Shown here piece by piece: positions 1 to 7,323 of a stretch of 38,355 nucleotides of DNA. The notes under the pieces were generated by a model, which was not told the DNA's origin, searched no databases, and was given only the letters and a program-made list of their open reading frames with translations. Made by a program: the position numbers and the translations under genes. Each line of letters begins with the position of its first letter. Position 1 is the stretch's first letter. The stretch is taken from NCBI RefSeq assembly GCF_000337195.1, contig NZ_AOID01000027.1, positions 83,109-121,463 of the forward strand, given 5' to 3'. This DNA is from Natrinema versiforme JCM 10478. Its GTDB lineage: Archaea; Halobacteriota; Halobacteria; Halobacteriales; Natrialbaceae.

Positions 1-25
1 GCTCAGAGATGTGTATAAGAGACAG
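1..25 (+). other. Transposon-library adapter (sequencing artefact)
   Basis: Bases 7-25 are the 19-bp Tn5 mosaic end AGATGTGTATAAGAGACAG, preceded by GCTCAG. As I remember it, this matches the inner end of the early 454-compatible Nextera adapter. It is not genomic; the genome starts at base 26, inside secY. The reverse complement of the same adapter lies at the other end of the window. Confidence 0.97.
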
Positions 26-1173
26 ACCAAGTCCTCTATCAGGGCCTCCAGAAGCTGCTGGTCGTCGCGATGGTGATTCTGACCGGGCTCCCGATGGTGT
101 TCGCCGGCGGCTTCCTGCCAGCCCAGCAGTCGTTGCAACTCGGCGGGTTCGCGCTCGATCAGACGGGCGTCCAGTTGCTGATGTTCGCCCAGATCTTCGT
201 TGGCGGTGTCCTCATCCTCTACATGGACGAGGTCGTCAGCAAGTGGGGCGTCGGCAGCGGGATCGGCCTGTTCATTATCGCCGGCGTGAGCCAGCGACTG
301 GTCACCGGACTCGTCCAGCCCTCTCAGGGAGGGTTCTTCTTCGACTGGTACCGCATTCTGACGGGGCAAGTCGAAGTCGGCTCGCTCATCTCGACGAGCG
401 GTCTGCAAACGCTGCTGATCAACGAGGGCCACATCATCGCCCTGCTGACGACCGTGCTGATCTTCGGGATCGTCGTCTACGCGGAATCTGTCCGCGTCGA
501 GATCCCGCTGAGCCACGCGCGGGTCAAGGGTGCTCGCGGTCGCTTCCCCGTGAAGCTCATCTACGCGAGCGTCCTGCCGATGATCCTCGTTCGCGCTGTG
601 CAGGCGAACGTCCAGTTCATGGGCCAGATCATGAACAGCCAGTGGGCCGGCATGCCCAGCTGGCTCGGGACCTACTCACAGCAGGGCCAGCCAACCGGCG
701 GGTTCTTCTACTACGTGGCCCCGATCTACTCGCCCGATGACTGGATGTGGTTCAGTGCGAACGTCGCTCAGGAGTGGTGGCAAGTGATGATCCGGATCGG
801 CATCGACGTCACCTTCATGGTCGTCGGTGGCGCGATCTTCGCCATCTTCTGGGTCGAGACCACCGATATGGGCCCCGAATCGACGGCAAAGCAGATCCAG
901 AACTCCGGGATGCAGATCCCCGGCTTCCGACAGAACGTCGGCGTCATCGAGAAAGTCATGGAGCGGTACATTCCGCAAGTGACCGTCATCGGCGGCGCAC
1001 TGGTCGGTCTGCTGGCCGTCTGGGCAAACATGCTCGGCACCATCGGCGGTGTGAGCGGAACTGGCCTGCTGCTGGCCGTCTCCATCACGTACAAGCTCTA
1101 CGAGGAGATCGCCGAGGAGCAGATGATGGAAATGCATCCGATGATGCGCCAGATGTTCGGCGGCGGCGAATAA
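26..1173 (+). CDS. secY: Protein translocase subunit SecY, 5'-truncated
   Basis: C-terminal part of the central pore subunit of the SecYE-beta translocon, which moves unfolded proteins across, or inserts them into, the cytoplasmic membrane. The frame is open from the adapter junction; the first full codon is at 28 (QVLYQGLQKLL, a SecY-like stretch). About 381 residues remain. Family members are roughly 470-490 residues, so about 100 N-terminal residues, including TM1 and the plug, are missing. Several hydrophobic segments and the cytoplasmic loop EIPLSHARVKGARGRFPVK are clear, and the tail is Met-rich (QMMEMHPMMRQMFGGGE). In many archaea secY is followed directly by adk at the end of the spc ribosomal operon; here adk is 10.5 kb downstream. 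The truncation is caused by the contig end, not by mutation. Confidence 0.96.
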
Positions 1174-1253
1174 CGGCCATCTGCCATCTCGGTTCTTTTC
1201 CGTTCGCTGTCTCATGAGCGACTGCAGTCGCCACCGAAGTCGGCGACTTACGT

Positions 1254-1415
1254 TCAGTCCGAAACCGATCGTACTTCGGCCCGCTCGCGGACGGCCGCGA
1301 GCCGGCGAGCGACTTCGCGTTGGGTGTGGGAGCCGACGAGATGATCCTCGAGCGTTCGATCGAGGGCGAGGGTTTCCCGGCAGATCGGACACTCGACCGG
1401 CGGCGTGAATGGCAT
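1254..1415 (-). CDS. Small C2H2-like zinc-finger protein (53 aa)
   Basis: A 53-residue protein beginning MPFTPPVECPICRE. C9 and C12 with H25 and H30 form a CxxC-(12)-H-(4)-H zinc finger, followed by a basic/acidic helix (REVARRLAAVRERAEV). Tiny single-finger proteins of this kind are common in haloarchaea and mostly uncharacterised; a DNA/RNA-binding or protein-docking role would be inference. An in-frame ATG at 1460 would add 15 residues. I prefer 1415 because the extra residues look generic and the finger starts soon after M1. The gene converges on secY and is divergent from the uracil-DNA glycosylase gene. Confidence 0.75.
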   Translation of the reverse strand: MPFTPPVECPICRETLALDRTLEDHLVGSHTQREVARRLAAVRERAEVRSVSD

Positions 1416-1624
1416 ATCCGCTCTCTCTGCCCGCTCAAGGGAAACCGTTACCGGGTGCATGTGCGTGGTTCGACTCGAGAACGGATCAGTGAGACTGGTC
1501 GTCGATATCCTGGACAGTACATCGCGACGGGTTCGGCGTTGGCTCTCGATACGTCGACTAGACCGACTGTCTCGTAGAACAAGCAGCAAAAGGGTGTTTC
1601 CCGCGACCGTTGTAGCGCCACACG

Positions 1625-2185
1625 ATGACCGACCAGCCAGCGACCGACTGGGAGTTCGAGACAGTATTCGCGGACGCACTCGAGGCGGTCCCGGACGACC
1701 AGTTCGATCCCGAGCGGTTCGTCCCCGGCGTCGGGCCGGTGTCGGCGGACGTGATGCTCGTCGGCGAGGCACCCGGTGGCCAGGAAGTCACACAGGGCGA
1801 GCCGTTCGTCGGCCAAGCCGGTTCGCAACTGGATCGGGCCCTCGAGTCGATCGGGGCCGATCGGCGGGACTGCTACGTGACCAACCTCGTCAAGGTGCGC
1901 CCGCCGGAGAACCGCGATCCGCACGTCGACGAGATCGAGGCGTGGTGGCCGGTGCTGAACGCCGAAATCGAACGCGTCGATCCGACCGTCCTCGTGCCGA
2001 TGGGGAGTTTCGCGACGGCCGAGATCCTCGACACCGACGAGACGATCACCGACCTGCACGGTGAGGAGTTCGAAGACGACGGACGGATCGTCGTCCCGTC
2101 GTTCCATCCGGCGGCGGCGCTGTACGACCGGAGCAAGGTCGACGCCATCGAATCGGATCTATCGGCGGCCCTCGAGTTGGCGTAG
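1625..2185 (+). CDS. Uracil-DNA glycosylase family protein lacking Fe-S cysteines
   Basis: 186-residue member of the UDG superfamily, closest to family 4, which removes uracil from DNA to start base-excision repair. Motif 1 GEAPGGQEVTQGEPFVGQAG is at residues 47-66, the NLVKVRPPENRDP stretch at 87-99 and motif 2 HPAAALY at 161-167. Classical family 4 enzymes bind a [4Fe-4S] cluster through four cysteines: two near the N-terminus, one in the NxxKCRPP segment and one about 16 residues later. Here there is no N-terminal cysteine, the KCRPP position is V91, and tryptophans (107-108) stand near the fourth. The only cysteine is C83. The fold and active site look intact, so this is probably a cluster-less paralogue. 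It stands alone, divergent from the small zinc-finger gene. Confidence 0.88.
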   Translation: MTDQPATDWEFETVFADALEAVPDDQFDPERFVPGVGPVSADVMLVGEAPGGQEVTQGEPFVGQAGSQLDRALESIGADRRDCYVTNLVKVRPPENRDPHVDEIEAWWPVLNAEIERVDPTVLVPMGSFATAEILDTDETITDLHGEEFEDDGRIVVPSFHPAAALYDRSKVDAIESDLSAALELA

Positions 2186-2277
2186 CACCGCCATCGGTCC
2201 CGTTTCGATCCTCGCCGGTATCGATCCCGGTCCGTGCAGGCAGGGACGGGTTCCCGATCACTGGACTAGCCCCAGGT

Positions 2278-2975
2278 ATGAGTCCGACCTTTACCGACGA
2301 CGAGATCGGCAAGCCCGTCGAGAGCGCGGACGGTGAAACGCTCGGAACCGTCGCCACTGTCGACGGGGAGACCGCACACATCGATCCGGAGCCGGAGCTG
2401 ACGGATTCGATCAAAGCCGTCCTCGACTGGGAGCCCGCATCCGGCGATATCGTGCCGCTCGAGGGCGATGCCGTCGACGAGATCACCGACGACGCCGTCC
2501 TGATCGGCGCGGCGTTTTCGGCCGAGAGCGTCGAACCGGACGACGGATCCGCAGCCGAGGCGGATGACGGCCGTTCGGACGAACGGGGCGACGGCGCAGA
2601 GCCGCGGGTGAGCGGCGATTCGGTCGCCGGGCCGGAATCGGTGATTGACGCGGGGGCGGCAACTGACGTTGCCCGAACGGACCGCGATGCCGACGCCGGC
2701 AGACCCGAGGAGTCGGAATCGATCGTGGACAACGAGTACTACGACACCGTCGAGGGCGGGGCACGCGTCGATCCGACAGGGAGATGGACGAGACCGAGGA
2801 ACCGGCGACGAAGGGGACTGAATCGTCGGAGCGGGTAGCGCGATCGGAGGAGACGGAGCCGAGCGAGGAGCGAACGGCTCGCGATGTCGATGTCGATCCG
2901 GACGACGTGACCGACGGTGATCCGGAAGCCGAGATACGCACTGCGGAGGATGTCGGCGACCGAACGGACTCGTGA
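2278..2975 (+). CDS. PRC-barrel domain protein with acidic tail, frameshifted
   Basis: Residues 1 to about 85 (from MSPTFTDDEIGKPVESADGE) form a PRC-barrel-like beta domain of the type common in haloarchaea, followed by a long, very acidic, probably disordered tail. The frame is good to GARVDPTG (base 2781), then turns into Arg-rich sequence that is not haloarchaeal in character. One extra G in the GGG at 2779-2781 restores GARVDPTGEMDETEEPATKG and continues through the acidic 2784-2975 frame to a TGA, giving about 232 residues. I therefore annotate one gene with a 1-base deletion, more likely a sequencing undercall than a real mutation. PRC barrels act in RNA processing or protein-protein contacts; the role here is unknown. 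Confidence 0.75.
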
Positions 2976-3097
2976 GGCGGAGTGAGAGCCCTCGACGACG
3001 GAAGTCCGCGTAGTAGTCGAAGCAACGAAGACGAGATCGAGAAAGACGGCGAGAGAACGCTTGATTCGATCCGAAAGGGTCGGCGTTGACGAGAGCC

Positions 3098-3364
3098 CTA
3101 CTGGATCGAGTACCCTGCGGCGAGGGTCAGCAGGAACACCATGAACACCGCGGTGAGCATCAGGTAGGTGATCGACCGGGGCTCGTCTTTCAGGTGCTGG
3201 AAGTAGCCGGCGATCAGTGAGACCTTGATGACCGCGAGAATCATCGTCCCGCCGACTGCCATCTGATAGTTGAAGATCTCGGGGAAGTGGAAGAAGACGA
3301 ACTTCCCTGTCGCCAACAGTAACAGTGCCACGTAGATCAGACTGTACGTCCGAATGCTCGCCAT
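3098..3364 (-). CDS. Cytochrome c oxidase subunit IV-like membrane protein
   Basis: 88-residue protein with three hydrophobic helices (about 8-25, 36-54 and 65-86) and the family signature KVSLIAGYFQHLKDEP between TM2 and TM3, typical of prokaryotic haem-copper oxidase subunit IV (COX4_pro/CyoD-like). Such subunits have no redox centre and help assemble or stabilise the oxidase. Subunits I/III and II are encoded at 7324-10799 on the same strand but about 4 kb away, so this accessory subunit is detached from its core operon. The ATG at 3364 is preceded by a TATA-like box 25-33 nt upstream, which supports this start and a leaderless mRNA. Confidence 0.85.
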   Translation of the reverse strand: MASIRTYSLIYVALLLLATGKFVFFHFPEIFNYQMAVGGTMILAVIKVSLIAGYFQHLKDEPRSITYLMLTAVFMVFLLTLAAGYSIQ

Positions 3365-3388
3365 TAGTGGGGAATGTGGGTGACGGAT

Positions 3389-3397
3389 ACTTATACC
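3389..3397 (-). promoter_or_regulatory. TATA-like box of the subunit IV gene
   Basis: On the minus strand this reads GGTATAAGT, centred about 29 nt before the ATG at 3364. That spacing fits an archaeal TATA box driving a leaderless transcript. The assignment rests on composition and spacing only. Confidence 0.55.
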
Positions 3398-3472
3398 TTC
3401 CTCATACGACTTCCGTCGGCCGATCGGCGGCGAAGCGACACGTAGATGGACCCCCGGAACGAAACGCCGACA

Positions 3473-4876
3473 ATGAGTGGACGGTCGGCTCTCGCTCGCC
3501 GAACCGGTATCGTTCTCGCGCTCGCGCTCGTCGCCCTCGCCGCCGGAGCCGGTCTCGCCGCCGCGAGCAACGTCGCGTCCGGCCTCGCCGGCGGCGGCAG
3601 CGACGTCAGCGTCCCGACGTGGCTCTATCTCGCGACCGGCGGCGGTGCCGTCGGTGCCTCGGCGCTGTTGACGATGCTCGTCACCGACCGCGGGATCATC
3701 GGCACCTACCACGACCGCGCGCTCGAGGCCTCCGTCGACCGGCTGCTGGCCGCCGGCTCGCTCCTGTTCGGCGCGATCGGGCTCCTCGGCCTCGCGCTCA
3801 TCTTCGCCGCCGGCGTCGCCGGGCCGAACATCGGACTGGTTAGTGCGACTGTCTTGGTAACCTTCGTCGGCGGGCGCGCACTGCTGACGATCGCTACCTA
3901 CACCGTCGGGAACCCGTGGCCGGCGCTCAATCCGTGGCGACGGATCGCATCGGCGCTGCCCAACGGCTACGAGGAGTATCCGTCGGCCTACAAATCCTGG
4001 CCCGCCGTGGTGGCGCTGCTAACCTTCGTCTGGCTCGAGGTCGTCGCCCCCCTGACATCGTCGCCGCGGGCGCTGTTGGCCATCCTCGTCATGTACTCGC
4101 TGTTTACGATCTCGAGTGCGGTCGTGTTTTCGCCGGAGACGTGGTTCCAACGCGGCGACCCCCTCTCGCTGTGGTTCCGGCTCTACGGGGCCGTCGCCCC
4201 GATTCAGCGGACCGACGACGGGTTCGAGCTCCGGTATCCGGGATCGCGGTTGGGCGAGACAGATCTCGTCACCGACAGCTCGCTCGTGGCCTTCGTACTC
4301 GCGTTGGTCTGGGAACTGACCTACAGCGGCTTTATCGTCACGCCGATCGGCGTCCGGACCATCGAGGCGCTGGTCGGGATCGGACTGCCACCCGTACTCG
4401 TCTACCTGCTCTTGCTCGTCGGCGGCTTCGCCCTGTTTTGGAAGGTGTATTGGATCGCCATCGACCGGACCCGAGAGCGAGCCGAGACGTACCTCTCCCG
4501 CGAGTACCTCGGGTTGAGACTCGCCGCGCCGCTGCTCGCCATCGCGGCCGGCTATCACCTCGCACACTACGTCGGCTTCGGGCTCTCGCTGTCGCCGGCG
4601 CTGTTCGACGCCCTCGCGATGCCGTTGGACCCGCCGCCGAACCCGACTCGGTACGCGCTGCCGGGCTGGTTCGGCTACGTCGAGATCGCGGGTATCCTGC
4701 TCGGGCACGTCCTCGCAGTGTGGGTCGCACACACCGTCTCGTTCGACCTGTTCCCCGGAAAACTCCAGGCGATCAGGAGCCAGTTCCCGCTCATCGTCGT
4801 CATGGTCTTCTTTACGATGGTGAGCCTGTATCTCGTCTCGCAGGGAACGATGGATCCGCCGTACGTTCCGAGCTAA
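3473..4876 (+). CDS. Polytopic membrane protein next to the oxidase locus
   Basis: About 467 residues with a signal-like N-terminus (MSGRSALARR, then an Ala/Leu-rich helix) and roughly ten further hydrophobic segments. I start it at ATG 3473 rather than the in-frame ATG at 3446, because the signal-like segment then begins at once. Recognisable stretches are YTVGNPWPALNPWRRI, KSWPAVVALLTFVWLEVV and SPETWFQRGDPLSLWFRLYGAVAPI. From memory these resemble actinobacterial membrane proteins annotated fenitrothion hydrolase-like (FedA). I do not believe the hydrolase label carries function here. The gene is divergent from subunit IV, with a 108-bp intergenic region, and is followed by a zinc-finger/TM protein. 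A role in oxidase assembly or copper handling is guesswork from position only. Confidence 0.8.
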   Translation: MSGRSALARRTGIVLALALVALAAGAGLAAASNVASGLAGGGSDVSVPTWLYLATGGGAVGASALLTMLVTDRGIIGTYHDRALEASVDRLLAAGSLLFGAIGLLGLALIFAAGVAGPNIGLVSATVLVTFVGGRALLTIATYTVGNPWPALNPWRRIASALPNGYEEYPSAYKSWPAVVALLTFVWLEVVAPLTSSPRALLAILVMYSLFTISSAVVFSPETWFQRGDPLSLWFRLYGAVAPIQRTDDGFELRYPGSRLGETDLVTDSSLVAFVLALVWELTYSGFIVTPIGVRTIEALVGIGLPPVLVYLLLLVGGFALFWKVYWIAIDRTRERAETYLSREYLGLRLAAPLLAIAAGYHLAHYVGFGLSLSPALFDALAMPLDPPPNPTRYALPGWFGYVEIAGILLGHVLAVWVAHTVSFDLFPGKLQAIRSQFPLIVVMVFFTMVSLYLVSQGTMDPPYVPS

Positions 4877-4949
4877 CCTGCCGCCAGCCCGCCGCGGCTC
4901 GAGCCCTAACCGGCAAACACTTCCTCGCGCCGCCATAACGGTCGACCGA

Positions 4950-5237
4950 ATGCCGATCGATCGAACGCTCAAGCGAGAGTACGAGGTTCCCGCGGACGAA
5001 ACTCCCGAGGCGACCTGTCCGTACTGCGGACAGCCGTTCCGAGCCGAGCGATACGCGACCTTTCACATCGGCGTCGACCACCCCGAAGAGCGTTCCGAGG
5101 CCGAACGGGACGCCTTCGACGAGGAACGCGACGACGAGGAGTACGACCTCTTTACGTTCCACTTCAAGGCGGCCATCTCGGTCTTCCTCGTCTATTTCCT
5201 GTTTACGTTCATTTACGCGCTGGTCTGGGCAGGGTAG
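4950..5237 (+). CDS. Zinc-finger protein with C-terminal membrane helix (95 aa)
   Basis: Starts MPIDRTLKREYEVPADETPE, then CPYCGQPF (CxxC, residues 23-26) with H39 and H44 completing a C2H2-like finger in YATFHIGVDHPEE. A very acidic linker (about 45-66) leads to one hydrophobic helix (about 72-94) that ends the protein. The finger is therefore predicted to be cytoplasmic and tethered to the membrane. It is encoded 73 bp after the large membrane protein on the same strand and may be co-transcribed with it. I do not know a function. The neighbourhood suggests a link to the terminal oxidase, which is inference. Confidence 0.8.
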   Translation: MPIDRTLKREYEVPADETPEATCPYCGQPFRAERYATFHIGVDHPEERSEAERDAFDEERDDEEYDLFTFHFKAAISVFLVYFLFTFIYALVWAG

Positions 5238-5309
5238 TCGACGCTCGAGCGGGGAAGTCAGCCATCGCGACGGAAGCGAGGCCCCCGAGTAGTTGGGTCT
5301 CCAGAATCT

Positions 5310-5317
5310 CTTTATTC
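5310..5317 (+). promoter_or_regulatory. TATA-like box of the subtilase gene
   Basis: CTTTATTC centred about 28 nt before the ATG at 5341, the spacing expected for a leaderless haloarchaeal transcript. Supported by composition and distance only. Confidence 0.55.
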
Positions 5318-5340
5318 GGTGACTACCCAGTGACCGTATC

Positions 5341-7005
5341 ATGGCGTCCGATCGCTTCGGTCCGGTATCCCTCTCTGTCCTCGCAGTCGTCGCTGCTCTC
5401 TTGTTCGCGTCCGTTCTCGCACCCGTCGCGCTCGGCGCGGAAGCGGGGGTCGACGCCGAGTCACAGTCGACTACTGCCGACGATTCGATCGTGATCGACG
5501 AGGACCTTCCCGAAAATGGGACGACCGTCGACGTCGTCGTTCGACTCGAGGAGGCGACCGTCCCCGAGACGGCCACCGATGGCGCGGCGGAACGACGGTT
5601 CGAGACCCATGCTGAGACGACGCAGGATCCGCTCCTCGACTACGTTCGGAAGACTGAGGGGGTCTCCATCGAAGAGACGTTCTGGCTGACGAACGCCGTG
5701 CTGATCACCGTCGACACGAGCGAGGTCGAGTACGAGACGTTCGAGCGATTCGACGCGGTCGAGGCGGTCCACGAGAACTTCGCGGTGACCGTTCCCGACC
5801 CGCCGACCCGCGCAAACGCGACGGCGTCGGCGACGGCATCGTCCCCCACGGCGGCCGAACGACGAACGACCAACGGACTTGCACAACTGAACGCGTCCCC
5901 CGTCTGGGACGCCTACGACGCGCGGGGCGAGGGCGTCCGCGTCGCAGTCCTCGATACTGGGATCGATGTCGATCATCCCGACCTCGAGCTCGCGACCGAC
6001 GATCCGTCCGATCCGACGTATCCCGGCGGCTGGGCGGAGTTCAACGCGACCGGCCAGCGCGTCGCGGGGTCGACGCCACACGATACGGGCACGCACGGGA
6101 CGCACGTCAGCGGGACCGTCGCGGGCGGGGCGACGACCGGCACCGCGATCGGCGTCGCCCCCGAGGTGGAGCTGCTTCACGGGCTCGTTCTGAGCGACAC
6201 GAGTGGCTCGTTCGCCCAGATTGTCGCCGGGATGGAATGGGCCGTGCGGGAAGACGCCGACGTGATCAACCTGAGCCTCGGCGCGACGGGAAAACACTCG
6301 CAGTTCATCGATCCGGTCCGAAACGCGCGAGAGAGCGGTGCGATCGTCGTCGCGGCGATCGGGAACGAGGGGGCTGAAACGTCCGGCTCTCCCGGGAACG
6401 TCTACGAGTCAGTCAGCGTGGGCGCAGTCGACCGGAACGGTGCCGTGCCCACGTTCTCCGGCGGACAGCGAGTCAACCGGACCGAATGGGCACGGGCACC
6501 GGACGACTGGGCGGCACCCCCGTCGTACGTCGTTCCCGATGTCGTCGCGCCCGGCGTCGCGATCACGAGCGCCGTCCCGGACGGCGGGTACGAATCGATG
6601 CCGGGAACGTCGATGGCGACGCCGCACGTCTCCGGAACGGCCGCGCTCTTGCTGTCGATCGAACCCGACGCGACGCCCGAGGAGATCGAGGCGGTGCTCA
6701 CGGAAACGGCCCGGGTGCCGGAGGGCTACACGACCGACAGTGAGACGGCCGGAGTCGACGGTGACCTGGTGGATACCCGCTACGGGTACGGCATCGTCGA
6801 CGCGAGCGCTGCCGCCGACGCGCTCGTCGCTGCCCGCACCAGTATCGAACCCGTGACGGCGGACGAGCCGACCGACGATCCATCTGCGAGTACCGACCTC
6901 GGGCCGCCGTCGAGTCCCGTACTCGTCGGGAGCGTCGTCGTCGTTGCCGTCGGCCTCGGCGTGGCTCTTCTCGCTACGCGTCGGGGCCGGCACGGCGGTC
7001 GCTAA
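5341..7005 (+). CDS. Membrane-anchored subtilisin-like serine protease (S8)
   Basis: 554-residue secreted protease. A hydrophobic signal segment (about 8-33) is followed by an inhibitor-I9-like propeptide region (about 60-155) and the S8 catalytic domain (about 180-500). The triad is visible: D205 in VLDTGID, H252 in THGTHVSGT and S424 in GTSMATPHVSG, with the oxyanion-hole N342 in AIGNEG. A low-complexity linker (about 500-528) leads to a C-terminal hydrophobic helix (about 530-547) and a basic end RRGRHGGR, so the mature enzyme should be tethered outside the cell by its C-terminus. Known halolysins usually carry a twin-arginine signal and a soluble C-terminal extension. Here the N-terminus has no RR motif, which suggests Sec export. 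It sits inside the oxidase locus with its own promoter, so a link to respiration is unlikely. Confidence 0.93.
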   Translation: MASDRFGPVSLSVLAVVAALLFASVLAPVALGAEAGVDAESQSTTADDSIVIDEDLPENGTTVDVVVRLEEATVPETATDGAAERRFETHAETTQDPLLDYVRKTEGVSIEETFWLTNAVLITVDTSEVEYETFERFDAVEAVHENFAVTVPDPPTRANATASATASSPTAAERRTTNGLAQLNASPVWDAYDARGEGVRVAVLDTGIDVDHPDLELATDDPSDPTYPGGWAEFNATGQRVAGSTPHDTGTHGTHVSGTVAGGATTGTAIGVAPEVELLHGLVLSDTSGSFAQIVAGMEWAVREDADVINLSLGATGKHSQFIDPVRNARESGAIVVAAIGNEGAETSGSPGNVYESVSVGAVDRNGAVPTFSGGQRVNRTEWARAPDDWAAPPSYVVPDVVAPGVAITSAVPDGGYESMPGTSMATPHVSGTAALLLSIEPDATPEEIEAVLTETARVPEGYTTDSETAGVDGDLVDTRYGYGIVDASAAADALVAARTSIEPVTADEPTDDPSASTDLGPPSSPVLVGSVVVVAVGLGVALLATRRGRHGGR

Positions 7006-7323
7006 CTGAACCGCGTTCTCCGTCGGGCTTCGAAAGCCCGCGTTCCGCCTCGAGCGACAGTTCCTGTGATAGCAGCTGCCTGTTCGGCGTCCCTCTCAAA
7101 GCGTGCCTTCCGATTGGCGACCCGCTTCTGACTGACCCGACTGGCGGGCGATCGTCTAGGGTGTCGATCTCGCTCGAGTCAGTTCAGCTCTAATCCGTGC
7201 GTTCGCTGTCCGATCACGCTGGCTCCCCCACGTGTCGATGTCGACGACTGATGGATCTCTGAGAGCAGTCGAAACGAGGAAAACGACAAAACGATACCGC
7301 GGAATCCGATGCAGCGACGCGCG
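7006..7323 (+). other. Convergent intergenic region, no gene seen
   Basis: 318 bp between the stop codons of the subtilase and the oxidase subunit I/III gene. I see no open frame with haloarchaeal composition, no tRNA-like fold and no strong inverted repeat. It probably contains the transcript ends of both genes. Confidence 0.6.
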
